Source of the DNA: Branchiostoma lanceolatum
Taxonomy: Eukaryota; Chordata; Leptocardii; Amphioxiformes; Branchiostomatidae
NCBI RefSeq assembly: GCF_035083965.1
Contig: NC_089740.1
Location: 14,606,552 to 14,670,551, forward strand
Length of the DNA: 64,000 bases
Direction of reading: 5' to 3'
A program made the position numbers and the translations under genes. Numbering within the stretch: the stretch's first letter is position 1; every line of letters begins with the position of its first letter. Positions 1 through 10,647 of the stretch are shown here, in pieces. Below the pieces are notes generated by a model, which saw only the letters and a list, made by a program, of their open reading frames with translations, did not search any database and was not told the DNA's origin.

Positions 1-960
1 ACATCTCCACTATCCAACACAACACTTCTATCGACTTAAGGAGAACCTTAGCATCTTAAGACTTTACCCACCTTCTTTAAGACGCTTCTTGAAGGGAACT
101 GTCTTGCTCGGGAAAGCTGGAGAGGTTGTAGTTTATATGGATATCGTAACGTGTTGACACAACCACACAGTCAGCCTACTGAACCCGCACGCCTACAGGC
201 GCTGAACTCACGCGTCCCCTTACTGCTCAAAACTGGTGCAGCAACTTTTGTTTGGGACAGTCCATTCTAGTCTTGTTTCAGGGGTGATCAGAACTAGCCT
301 CCATAGCAGACTCTGAACCGGCCTTAATGGGGGCTAAATAATACACCTTTTGCAGCCAGCCCATAACCATCAGTCACCCCCGTAACCATTTTGCCGGTAG
401 ATAGTTACAAGGTTGGCTGATGGTTACGGGTTGGCTACAAAAAAGGATATTATTTAGCCCCCCAAAAAGCCGGTTCAGGGCCTGCAACGGAGGCTAGATC
501 AGAACCTTACTATGAGGATTAGAGCGGTGGTTAAACGATACTAATAACTTTATAACTTGCTTTCTTTTTTTGTTTTTAATTGCACATGATATGTATACAA
601 CGTATGGCAACCTGTATACCTATGTTCTAAGAAACAAGTCTACTCAACTAGAGACTACTAGTAGGTAGTGTAATAAAGGGCTATATACTTGCACTAGGAA
701 GCTCGCGTAATTATCATGTACATGTGCATTGATTAGTTTTGTTCTTTGTGTTTGATTAATTGTATTTAATGTAAACGGACTCCAGGAAGAATAGTGTAAA
801 ATTTGTTCTAGTTCTAGTTAAGATGATTAGTATAAGCGTACAACAACAGTCAAATCCACTACAGTCTTTGCAGTGTCACAATACGCTGATACTAGGTAAC
901 TTTTAAACATCGAGCTTAAACTTCTGGCTGTGGAAATATATTCAACACCCCTCCTACCAA
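1..960. other. AT-rich stretch with no recognised gene
   Basis: I see no exon with convincing coding character here. The only structured feature is the foldback element at 295-496, listed separately. The rest is AT-rich unique-looking sequence. Confidence 0.5.
295..496. mobile_element. foldback MITE with TAGCCTCC ends and 9-bp target duplication
   Basis: The 202-bp element starts TAGCCTCC and ends GGAGGCTA. The outer inverted repeats run about 30 bp and carry CTGAACCGGC on one side and GCCGGTTCAG on the other. The interior is also palindromic: GGGGGCTAAATAAT near the left pairs with ATTATTTAGCCCCC near the right. The 9 bases GATCAGAAC occur immediately before (286-294) and after (497-505), as a target-site duplication. 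There is no coding capacity, so it is non-autonomous. A 9-bp duplication would fit Mutator-like or Merlin transposases; that is inference. Two other elements in the window share the terminal motif and duplication length (19481-19553 and 28666-28848). Confidence 0.85.
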
Positions 961-1105
961 ATGGCACGGCCCAAGCGACGCCTGGTGCATACGTCCAGCT
1001 TCACGGTCGGTTGGTCAGGGTCAGACGTCTGGCAATCGTCAGACTCAGGCGTTGCTATGGTAACGGACGTTTCCACGGTAACGAGTAATATCTGAAGTAA
1101 CAAGT
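961..1105. other. GC-rich patch with overlapping open frames, possible exon
   Basis: This block is clearly richer in G+C than its surroundings. On the plus strand an ATG-initiated frame of 44 codons runs 961-1095. On the minus strand an acceptor-like site (TTGTTACTTCAG) at about 1107 is followed by an open frame of about 45 codons ending in TAG near 960, with an acidic/threonine-rich start and a CTRRRLGRAIW end. Neither matches a family I recognise. Neither fits the phase of the neighbouring WSC gene, whose phase would read into an early stop. It also holds a short inverted repeat (GTCAGACGTCTG). It could be a terminal exon of an unrelated gene or chance. Confidence 0.25.
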
Positions 1106-1607
1106 TGAAATTGCTAATCTGTTACCTTATTATATGTCTAATGCACTTTCTAATGACTTTTGTATTCCTCAAATTTTCATGCTGATCCACATAAATGTTA
1201 GAAACTCATGAATATGTATTGTTGTCTTGCTTGTTTAATCTATACGTGTACTAGTTTTCATAACTCATACTTAGTCTTCATTCTAAAGTAACATTAAACA
1301 CACAATAAAAACATGTCTTTTGACCATCGACATTTTATTACCCTTATTCAAAGAATAACAGATCACAAGGAGTAGATACTGTTTCTGATGTAATAATTGA
1401 TAAAGTTAGAATCGATAATAAAGTGCCTACAGCTTTTTTGACCACCAAAGTTTTTGTCCCCTTTATAAATTCATTTTCATTGTACTTTGTGTGTTAAACC
1501 AATGTTATGTGTATGCATGTGTGTATTTGCAGTTGTATGTGTGTATGTATGTGTATGTACACCTCATTTCGGTCTGCTCTACGTTTTGGCCGATACAAAG
1601 CTAAACT

Positions 1608-1613
1608 TTTATT
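1608..1613 (-). terminator. polyadenylation signal for the WSC gene
   Basis: TTTATT on the plus strand reads AATAAA on the minus strand, about 250 bp beyond the WSC-gene stop codon at 1861-1863. It is the nearest canonical signal I found. Confidence 0.45.
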
Positions 1614-1860
1614 TAGTATTTCTCGTTTCTAGAACTATAATTTTAGACTTTATCCTTAAATGAAGTGACGATTTTTTGTGTAATAGTAAGTTTCTTTGTT
1701 ACAGATCATATCCTGTATGATAATTATGTTTATGATAGTATATCGAGTCATAACCATAGTTATCCCATTTTAGTACGTTTTGCTTTTTGGAAATGTCACT
1801 TGAGGGTAAACAAACATGTCGTGATGCCCAGTCTTCTTCTTAGAAGCCTTTCTTGGATGG

Positions 1861-4800
1861 CTATTCTTCCATCATGCGTCGTTCCTTCAAGGCGTTGCGC
1901 AGTTTCTCCAGCAGGCCGCGCTTGGTAGCTGTAGAACGGAGGGAGGGGGCAACATGAAACTGTACCGAAACATGAATTAACAACTATTCGTGGACCTCAT
2001 ACCGACATGAAATATTTAGAGTTTTTATCACAAGTATAACATCTTTGACATGTAGCACAAGGGGATACAAGATAAGTCACACTTAGGACTGCATTTTTCC
2101 AACTGAATCATTTTAAAGAAGAAGTGGTGTAGGCTCGGGCCTCCTATCAGCTTGCTCTGGGACTGCAGGGGTGTTTTTTTGTTAAAATCTTTCAAGAAGG
2201 TCTCAAATCCTACCTTTTCGGGTGTACTTTTGTGTACAAAAGCCCCATTTAGGACTATATCCTGACTGCTGATGCTAATAAGAAGGTGTAGGTTTGGGCC
2301 TCCTAGCATCTTGCTCTTAAACTGCAGGGACGTTTTTGTTAAAATCTTTCAAGGAGGTCTTATTCTTTAAATCCTACCTTTCCCGGTAAACATTTGTGTA
2401 CAAAAGCTCCATTTAGGACTGTATCCTTCCTACTGATGTGAAGAAGTGGTGTAGGTTTGGGCCTCCTAGCAGCTTGCTCTGTGACTGCAGGGGCTGTTTT
2501 TACAATCTTTCAATGAAAGTTAAGATCTTACCTTTCCCGGTGCTCCACACGGTGACCTTGCTGTCGGCGCCTCCACATTTCTGGGCGAGGTTCCCTGTGC
2601 AGGGCGCGTCACAGTCGGCAGGGGTCGCGGCAGTCAGGGTCTGCATCTCAGCCTCGCCGAAACAGGTGCAATACTGTCCCTCGCCCGTGGCTGTTGGAGG
2701 CATGAGGAAGTCACAAAAATGTTTGTTTTTTGTTTGTTTGTTTGTTTGTTTTAATTGAAGTACACCTAAGGATGATGATGATGATGATGACACCTAAGGA
2801 CAAAAACCAAGTCATTACACACTGAAGGCTAGACAACTTATTTCCACGCTACCACTTAACGTAAACATCGATGCAAAGGCATATATATAAATGTATACTA
2901 GATGACGACCAAATACAAGCATATATATGCATTACTAACAGGAGCAAAACAATGTACAAAAAGTGGAAAGTTTTGATAGCGCCGCCATCCGAACACCTGT
3001 CTTTAGTGTGTATTAAGCTGTGTTCTTATCAATATACTTACTGCTATAAATTTGTATATGTTTTTGAGGGGGTTGTAAGAAAGTAGAATTTGTAGCATTC
3101 TCAGTAAGCAAATGGGAATAAATAAAAGACAGAACAAACTTAAGAATAAAGATTCACCTTTAGGCTATTTACTGTAATGGTGACCAATTTGTCAGGTTAA
3201 TTGACCAATTACTACCTAAAGTTTCAACACAAAGAATCCCAGTAGACACTAACCAGATCAACATAACACATGTAATTAAAAATCAATTAAACACTTATTG
3301 TACTAATGCGTGCTTTTTGTGAAACTATCAGTTGGCATCAAAGGGGTTTCTGACATATGATAAACAACAGAAGACCGACTGGAACTCATTCGCTTTGGTG
3401 TGGGTACTGTCACATAAGTCAGCAAAGAGTGGGGTCTGTTTTGTTTAGTACGGTAAATGCTCCACGCTAAATTTCAGAAGTATAGTGACTTCGTATTTCG
3501 TAAGATTTGACTTTTGTCAGCGGGCGACAAAAAAAAAATGGCTAGTCAGATTTTGCTAGGGTCGGTCGGGTAGCCGAAAACACAACATTTTCCTTAGACC
3601 TTATTAAGCCCCGGTTATGCTTGGGTCACATTTCCCAGCCGGGATCCGGCCGGGCTGTTTCCGGAAACGAAAAATTAAAATGTATATCAATAAATATGCA
3701 CAAGCTATGCTCTGGAATAATTTTTGGTACGTTTTGTGTTTTTTGTTTTCTTTTATTTCATATTTTTTGTTCCCAAACACTGCCCGGCCGGCAATGTGAC
3801 CCAAGCATTACACGTAGCCGAATATAGCCTCCCGACTTCACGTAACCATGGTTGGAAGTGGGTCTGGAGCTAGGTTGGGTTGCGTTCGGTGCGGTCGGCT
3901 TGTGTTCGGCTGCGCCAGCCGAATGTTGTGAAACTATCGGTTTTGGACGTCTAGAATGGGCCGTCTGATGTTCGCGAGTATGTCAGTGGTGATCAGAGTG
4001 TGTTTGGGGGTCAAACTTTGGGAATCTTAACCTAAAACTGGTATGACTGCTTGCTTGGCTAATGTTCGGGAGCCAGGTCCGGTTGTGTTATGTTTAATGC
4101 TTTGGTCCCATTTCCAATCCGGGCAGCTTGTGGGAACGAAAAATGAACAACAAAAGACACAAAACGTAAAAAAATTACTCTACGCTACATATTGTATATA
4201 TATATATATATATACTTTCTTGTTATGCATTCTTTATTTTTCGTTTTCGCAAACAGCCCGGACGGGCCCAGGATTGTAAATAGGACCGAAGCATCACCGT
4301 AGCTTCACGTACCTGAATAAGCGTGTCCCTTGGCTATGTGTAACCGTAGCTTTACCCACCTGAATAAGCGTGTATCTGGCTATGTGTAACCGTAGCTTTA
4401 CGTACCTGAATAAGCGTGTCCCTTGGCTATGTGTAACCGTAGCTTTACGTACCTGAATAAGCGTGTATCTGGTTATGTGTAACCGTAGCTTTACGTACCT
4501 GAATAAGCGTGTCCCTTGGCTATGTGTAACCGTAGCTTTACGTACCTGAATAAGCGTGTATCTGGCTATGTGTAACCGTAGCTCCACATACCTGAATAAG
4601 CGTGTCCCTTGGCGCCGCAGCTTGCCGCGCAGTCCTCGTTAGTCATGTCGGCGGAAGTTTCGTCTGCCCTGACAGTGGTCTCATCTCCCTTGTAACAGCC
4701 TTTCAAGGACTGGGCGCTCGTCACCCCTGGAAAAAAGGTAGGTAAAGGTTTGTTTGTTTATTTATTTATATTTGTTTGTTTATTTGTTTGTCTGCCTCGA

Positions 4801-6341
4801 CGGTGGTATCATCTTCAGTGTAACAGCCTTTCAAGGACTGGGCGTAGTTCAATCTTGGCGACAAACGGTAGGTAAAGATAAAGAGTTCGATGGATCCAAA
4901 ATTTGGATTGGTCGCAAGTTTAAATGGGTCACTAGTTTGAATGCGTTCCATATTTGTGATTTATGATAAAACTTTGCACTCATTCAAACTTGGGACCTAC
5001 TCAATGATGGGTCACAAGTTTGGATGGAATAGAAAATTTAACTTTGCAATGGTGCGAGTTTGGATGGGTCCCGGGTTTGGATGGGTCACTAGTTTGGGTG
5101 GGTCATCAACTTGGATGGGTCGCAAGTTTTGAAGGGTTGCAAGTTTTGAAGGGTTGCACACACCCTTACATGATGATACTTCTTGTCCCTACCTGGCATA
5201 ATTGGTTCCTCTGACTTCATTGCAATGTCCATTTATCCCTATAATTTACGTCCATCATTACAATAGGGCTATTACTTCAATTATACCTAGTATCATAATC
5301 ATGTTTGATCATTGTAATTCAGTCATATCTGTTATCAAGGACTAGATCTACCATTAAAAACATCTGGTGTATTGTAATCATTGATTAAGTCGCAAGATAA
5401 AAAAGAGTGTCCGCCACAAGTGACATATACACTTTAAAGGTACGACCATTACGATAATCTAAGTAAATATTGTTTACCACTGTACGATAGTTTTTCCGTA
5501 AGGATTTTCAAGTGAGGCTGTGAGAAAGCCAACATCATTTAGATCATAAGATAGTCGAGTTTTATACGACAAAGCCACGACTATCTTAAGAGTTTAGATT
5601 ACACCATGCCAAGACGTAAGTAGTATCATTTTGCTACCTTCGCCAAGAAGGCTAATAGTATGTATTTAGTAGCTTGTAGTGGCGTTTGTGGATTAACAGA
5701 ATGACTTAAGTAGCGTTATGATATCCATGTAGGCTCTCAAAACAAGGTTTCGTCATTCTAGGAAAATACTTTGTAGTAGTCAAAATTCATCGAAATATCA
5801 TGATTATAAAGCTTTTTTGTCTACAGAATGCTTGAATACAGTGCTGTAGTACTCAGATTAGCACGTAAACGGTCGCTGCCGTTTCAAAAGATCGATGTCA
5901 TCTTGGAAAAGGGTGTACTAGCATGCTCAGTCTTAACCGCAATGTTTGTTGGCGTAGATGGTTAGGCCTTTGGATGAGGCTTTTTGACCAATGTTCGAAT
6001 CCGAGCTGCTATGGTCCACTTTCTTGCCTTTTCACTACTCTATTTTATACAAGTTTTCACAATAATGTCGTGTATTTATGATTGAATTGCTGCTCTTCAT
6101 ACGTTTTTGTCCCCCCCAAAAAGTAAAGATACGCTCGGATATGACATCGTCCGGTAAGCGATATGACATCGACCGTTTCAAATGGCAAAGATCGTTTACA
6201 AAACAGAAAAGCACATAAGCACCACTAGATAAAATGTACAACATAAGACTATAGAGTTTGACTATATTTATGATCATAACAGGAAATGTACCTACCGATC
6301 ATTACAAGCAGAACGGCAGAGGCAGCCAAGATACGGGTCAT
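1861..6341 (-). CDS. small secreted WSC-domain protein, 135 aa, four coding exons
   Basis: Coding exons are 6341-6296, 4726-4592, 2690-2532 and 1928-1861; all introns are phase 1 and the total is 136 codons. Residues 1-15 (MTRILAASAVLLVMI) begin a signal peptide, with likely cleavage near VTSA-Q at residue 20/21. Residues 21-109 form a WSC domain with the usual eight cysteines (26, 48, 52, 68, 70, 87, 91, 99), the GCY start and the CGG near the end. WSC domains are extracellular carbohydrate-binding modules. The tail (114-135) begins ATKR and then forms a Lys/Arg-rich amphipathic segment, GLLEKLRNALKERR. The two middle exons, both multiples of three in phase 1-1, are the exon-shuffling type. 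An acceptor before 6370 implies an upstream noncoding exon, probably 7540-7605. The ligand is unknown. Confidence 0.85.
2119..2531. repeat. three diverged tandem copies ending in the WSC exon-3 splice donor
   Basis: Units of about 160-180 bp share GAAGTGGTGTAGG, GGGCCTCCTA(G/T)CA(G/T)CTTGCTCT, ACTGCAGGG and TTTCAA(G/T). Two end in CCTACCTTT(T/C)C(C/G)GG, matching the true exon edge at 2532 (CTTACCTTTCCCGG), so about 9 exon bases and the donor are copied into the intron. The GGGCC(C/T)CCTAGC core also occurs near 47.8 kb and 56.07 kb, so part of the unit comes from a dispersed repeat. Confidence 0.7.
3610..3812. mobile_element. MITE, GGTCACATTTCC family, copy 1
   Basis: The left end GCTTGGGTCACATTTCC pairs with the right end CAATGTGACCCAAGC, and both flanks carry CCGGCCGG-type GC-rich arms around an AT-rich centre. 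Related copies lie at about 4095-4290 and 63700-63885. It has no coding capacity. Confidence 0.7.
4095..4290. mobile_element. MITE, GGTCACATTTCC family, copy 2
   Basis: It starts TGCTTTGGTCCCATTTCC and ends near AAATAGGACCGAAGCA, with the same GAACGAAAAA...TTTTTCGTTTTC inner pairing and CCCGG arms as the copy at 3610-3812. The core contains a (TA)n run at about 4196-4213. It is more diverged than copy 1. Confidence 0.6.
4294..4591. repeat. higher-order minisatellite copying the WSC exon-2 splice donor
   Basis: Six and a half units of 46 or 47 bp alternate strictly between two types, one with GTGTCCCTTGGC and one with GTGTATCTGG, giving a 93-bp higher-order unit. Read on the minus strand, each unit carries ACGCTTATTCAG followed by GTACG. 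This is the last exonic bases and the donor of the WSC exon ending at 4592. The array thus follows the true donor (CAG/GTATGT) with six further donor-like sites. The 97-codon open frame through the array is a by-product of the 93-bp period. Confidence 0.9.
4793..4865 (-). pseudogene. partial copy of the 5' half of WSC exon 2
   Basis: The minus strand reads NYAQSLKGCYTEDDTTVEAD, closely matching the true exon's SAQSLKGCYKGDETTVRAD at 4726-4660. The copy lies just upstream in transcript order and stops at the point corresponding to GCAGACGAAA. It has no donor site, so it looks like an unusable exon fragment made by local duplication. Confidence 0.75.
4885..5160. repeat. degenerate tandem repeat based on GTTTGGATGGGTC
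   Basis: Imperfect units of about 20-23 bp, such as AGTTTGGATGGGTCNC and CAAGTTTTGAAGGGTTG, recur through this part of WSC intron 2. No coding function is apparent. Confidence 0.6.
5960..6010 (+). mobile_element. tRNA-like SINE head fragment
   Basis: GGCGTAGATGGTTAGGCC followed by ATGTTCGAATCCGAG resembles the A and B boxes of a tRNA-derived SINE, but no convincing tRNA cloverleaf or SINE body follows. Confidence 0.35.
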
Positions 6342-6597
6342 CTTGAAACGATGCCTTGAGTCGAACGAACCTGAAATGAAGAACCCAGAGTCATTTTGCG
6401 TACTTATACTGTTAGATATGGCCTGAGGGCACGTTGCTAACATTAATAACGTACAACAAAAGGACATCATTATGTTTATGTTGACTTGAAGTGTCATACA
6501 TGTATATAATTTTCCGACTGACATTTTACAGCGCACGAATGGGGGTCTGCATGGGGGTTCTCGACATTGTTTTGAACTATATTCAGGAGTAAGACCG

Positions 6598-6735
6598 AGC
6601 TGGTGTCTTACGCCGAAGGATATACCGGCTATACAGATACAGAAGCTGGTGTTTTACACCGAGGGGCGGTTATACCGGCTGTACTGAAAGATACAGAATC
6701 TGGTGTGTTACAACGAAAGGGCGGTTATAGCGGCT
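6598..6735. repeat. three tandem copies of a retroelement tail motif
   Basis: Units of about 55-65 bp repeat CTGGTGT(C/T)TTAC...CCGAAGG(G)...GGTTATACCGGCTATACAGATACAG. The same motif, inverted, ends the non-LTR fragment at 6880-7458, and another copy lies at about 32125-32190. These are probably 3' tails of that retroelement family. Confidence 0.6.
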
Positions 6736-6879
6736 ACTAGAGTATCTACAGATCAACTCATTGAAATTTCTACACGGATTGCAATATAAGATAGATTGTA
6801 AGTAGCGATTTGAACTGAAGAAAACTCCTACCTTACCGAAGACTCTACCCTACGCTTGATATTAAAAGAGTGATTCTCA

Positions 6880-7458
6880 GATCTGTATCTGTATCTGTAT
6901 AGCCGTTATAACTGCCCTTTGGGGTAACACACCAGCTTCGCAGGCACGCGGCGCGACAGCAGCTGGTTATATTACACTGAACGGCCTGTCACACCTAACT
7001 TTTGCACATCTGACTGCAATCGTTCTTTGAAGCTATTTAGTGAAGGTGTTTCTACAGCATCTGATGACAACGAGTTCCATTCTACTATGGTTCTCGGGAA
7101 ATACGAATTTTTTAACACATCAATCCTTGGTTTATAACTCTGGTACTTAAAGGCATGACTATTTCTTGTTCTTTTCTGGGCTGGTATTAGATACTTACCA
7201 GTCGGTACATCCACAAGTTTATTAGTCATTTTGTGCATCATGCAAAGTCTGGATATTTTTCTTCTGTCTTCAAGTGACTTCCACTGTAGATCTGTTTTCA
7301 TTTTAGTGACACTAGCACCCCTGTCATAGTTGTTCGTGCAGAACCTGGCAGCTTGTTTCTGCACCCTCTCCAGTTTATCCTTGTCTTTCTTTGTGTATGA
7401 ATCCCATACTGTTGCAGCATATTCAAGGTTTGGTCTTACTATAGACGTGTATGCAAGT
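6880..7458 (-). mobile_element. 5'-truncated CR1/jockey-type non-LTR retrotransposon
   Basis: The minus strand encodes about 160 residues of the C-terminal part of a non-LTR reverse-transcriptase ORF: AYTSIVRPNLEYAATVWD, then LERVQKQAARFCTNNYDR, then FPRTIVEWNSL and LNSFKERL, with a stop at about 6972. The catalytic RT core is missing. The 3' tail continues to a (GATACA)n-like end at 6881-6900. The element sits in intron 1 of the WSC gene, in the same orientation, between its TATA-associated exon and its first coding exon. It cannot move by itself. Confidence 0.85.
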
Positions 7459-7539
7459 GTTTCCAATACAGCAACACACGTACTACAACGCACCAATAGC
7501 CTTGGTTATAGCTAAGAGTAGACTTGACTTGGTACTTAC

Positions 7540-7640
7540 CTAAGTTTCTGACGAGTACGATCACACGAAGTGTATTGGGTCCGAAGATGTCGGAATGAAG
7601 TAATGAAAAACGGAGTCGGGAAGCAAAATATATACTTTTC
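7540..7640 (-). promoter_or_regulatory. TATA box and probable noncoding first exon of the WSC gene
   Basis: On the minus strand AGTATATATTTT lies at about 7638-7627. Some 30 bp downstream begins a segment of about 60 bp ending in the strong donor ACTTAG/GTAAGT at 7540. The next acceptor (TTCTTCATTTCAG) is at 6371, just before the signal-peptide exon. This makes a coherent promoter plus 5'-UTR exon model, with a transcription start near 7605. No transcript evidence is available. Confidence 0.55.
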
Positions 7641-10340
7641 GCTCTGAAATTATGCAAATGAGCCCTAATGGCAACTGCTTATTGGTCAGTGCTGTAGTCT
7701 ATTATCCTTTTGTTTATCGTCGAGTGGTAGCCTTGTCGTAGTAATTTATCCTTCTGTTTTCGTCGAGTTGTAGGTTTTTATCCTTTTCTTTATCGTCGAA
7801 TTGTAGTCTTACTATAGTCTGTGATCCTTTAGTTTATCGTCCAGTTGTGTAGTCTGTTATTGCGCAAGATGTGGCCATCTCTTACGAATTACAGGAACAA
7901 AAAGGCGTTCCCTACGACTTACGGAGACTTAAAATAGATAGTCTTACAAGAAAGCACCATGCAGGTCCCTCGAGAATATACCCTAGGTTTGGGTGGACAG
8001 CTTTTTTTCCATAGATTCTGAGGAGAGCTGCATATTCAACACACCAATTAAACGATTTAAACATGTTTGCTAGGCTTTTTCTTATTGGTTGTGATTTGAT
8101 AACTGGTTATTTCGCATGAGAGAATCCAGATACCGTCAGCAGGGGTATTATCACCGCACAAATGTAGATCCAAACCTCTGCTAGTGTCCATTCCAAGTCA
8201 CCGCATGGGTGTTTGTTCCCATTGTTTAGAATTGATTTGAAACGTTTGCAAGTATTTCTAATAGATAATCTATACTTTGTAAACATTTCTAACTTGGCAT
8301 TAAGTGTGTAAAAACAGAATGAATCTAGTATACATCTCTGCAAAACCTTTGATATTAATATTATATGTCTCTGTAAACATCTTTTAGCATGTTTTTCTCT
8401 ATATATATGTATCCTTTTGATTTTTTTCCCTACGAAAATCCTTTAGACTATCCTTCTCTGAAAACATCATATTAAGGACGACAAAAAAATGGCAATAGTA
8501 TAAAAGTTTCCTTCATCATTAAATCTTTGTGGTTATGATTGTGGTCAGATTGCACAAAAGACTGAACACATTTTATATGTGCAAAAAAAGCCGCCAATGG
8601 CAATAAATATCGGAAAACGGTTACTCATGTCATAAAATGCTATATTCAATTCCAAAGAGCAATGAAGAAGGTGTGAAAGAACAAAAATGAAGGATCTATA
8701 GTTCGGTATTCTACATTGATATCCGTTTTCCGATATTTTTCTGAATTGACGGCATATATCTGCTCATTTTACGGCCTATTTTGAACGATTTACAGTTTGG
8801 TCAGAAACTTCTTTTCGTGGAAACAGACGAACATTGACACTAGCGAGGATACCATTCATACTATCGAAAAACATGGCCTTAGAAAACATTACGGGTCTCC
8901 TCTCCAAAATCTCCAGACGTAATGACGTCAATGTATCGGTGCAGCAGTTTTCTCTGTTTATTTTAGCCGCATGACCCGAATCAAGACTCCGTTGCATATT
9001 CATTCTGACTGTTTTATTTTTCAACTTACAGTTTTCTTATTCCATTTTATTATTATAACTCGGCCAGCGTAAAGACAGAAAAAAACGACGTTATAAGAAA
9101 ACGGTGACTTGAAAATTAAACAGTCGGAGGAAGTTTGCCACACAGTGGTTATCAAAAACAAAAAAAAGACAGGGACACTTAACAGAACTGCCAATTACAT
9201 GTATAGCAATTTTGGCCACCTGTTTGTCGGCATGATTGAAGAAATATCAAAGTTTTCTGCTGACCAGCTGACGCTGTGACAGTCATTTTAGTCACTTTTT
9301 GTCGGCTTCTTTGTACAAGGACAGTCTATAACCGTTATTATTTCTAACCAAATGACCATTGATGTGATTAAAAAAATGGACACTTGGGAGAACAGACAAG
9401 GAAATAGTATGTCATTTCGATTACGTCAAATTAGGGTGATTAAAGTACATTTGTGTATTAAAAACAAGACAATGGACAGAGTGTGAATTAAGTCATTAGT
9501 CATTGTAACCCAAAGTTGATTGGGATGGTTAAAAACACACTGGACAGAGCTAGCAATTAATGTGAGTCATTCTCCACAATCTAATCGTTACAATTAAAAA
9601 AAAGACAATAGCACTGGACAGAACGTGCAATTACTGACCTTTTAGGAATAGGTCTGCTTTGGATGTCCACTGAGAGACGCTTTGCATGTGTTTGGTGGGG
9701 GAAATTAAAGGGAAATTAAAGAGACAAATACGTGGCACCTCCTGAACATCTGGACAGTATTTGTGCTTATTTCTTGTCCATAGGAAATAAATTCTATGGA
9801 TGAAATCAACGCGTGCATCGACTTTTTTTTAGTTTCGAAAAAAGAAAACAGCTCATTTTTTCCCCTCCGGAGATGTCCAACATACTAGTAGCAAAAAAAT
9901 ATCTGACAAGAAAATACCGAAAATGTTGTATTCTTGATTACACTTGTAGAAGTACCAATATAGTAAGAGAGGTATGGACGTAGTTGTAGAAGGTACACTT
10001 GTTAGGTAGTTCTATTTGTAGAAGCGGCAGTAGTATGTTTTCCTTGAATGTTGTTGCCACCTTGGTAAGTGATACCAGTCTACCACACTAGTGCCACTTT
10101 GCACTTCTCTAATACATAAATAAAAAAAAGCTGTGATACCAAGTGCGGTTTGGAAATTTAGGAATCTTAAAGCTTTTTTTTCACCAAACTTGTTTATTTG
10201 TTCACGCTCTCACATAAAATTTGGAGATTGCAGAGGAAATCCATGAAATTTGCTTGCTGTGCCCAGTGATGCAAAACAACAAACGTGCAGGTGGTCGTGG
10301 AGTGTCTACTTTGATATCCCCGACTTTTGTAACTTTTTGT
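7641..10340. other. gene-free stretch with degenerate repeats
   Basis: I find no splice-supported exon. From about 9120 to 9660 a loose repeat of about 100 bp recurs, marked by GACAATGGACAGA, AATTAATGTGAGTCATT and GTGATTAAA. The remaining sequence is AT-rich and unremarkable. Confidence 0.45.
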
Positions 10341-10355
10341 AGCACATATATACAT

Positions 10356-10450
10356 TTATGTCATGCCTGGGCCTGATACGGGTGTTCCGGACCGTGTGAT
10401 AACTATCCGGATCACATAGGGTTCGGGAGGGTTATCACACAGGCTTCCAT
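10356..10450. repeat. small inverted-repeat element
   Basis: GTGTGATAACTATCCGGATC and its partner GGGTTATCACAC form a short hairpin next to the larger hairpin at 10648-10779. It is likely an end of the same kind of foldback element. Confidence 0.4.
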
Positions 10451-10647
10451 AGAATATTTCGAACGCATTTCGAACGCGTCGGGTGCGCGGCCGTCGGAAA
10501 TTCGAATACCGGATTCGGAGATTGGAATCAATGTTGCTACAGTTTCTTGTTCGAGGACACAAAACTCCCTCAACTTCTGGCGCATTCCGCATTGAAATGT
10601 GTGTTTTCTCGGGTGGGTATGGCCAAGGTATGACATAAATAAAATAC

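Noticed and set aside
2119-2531. Possible CRISPR array or regularly spaced repeats
   Set aside because: Only three diverged copies, no regular spacers, eukaryotic context; all regular arrays in the window are minisatellites.
4294-4587. 97-codon minus-strand frame with a repeated YVKLRLHI-type unit
   Set aside because: It is produced by the 93-bp period of a minisatellite and includes an intron donor in every unit.
6972-7496. 174-codon frame as a functional host gene
   Set aside because: It is the C-terminal part of a non-LTR reverse-transcriptase ORF without its catalytic core; its start is a GTG at the truncation.
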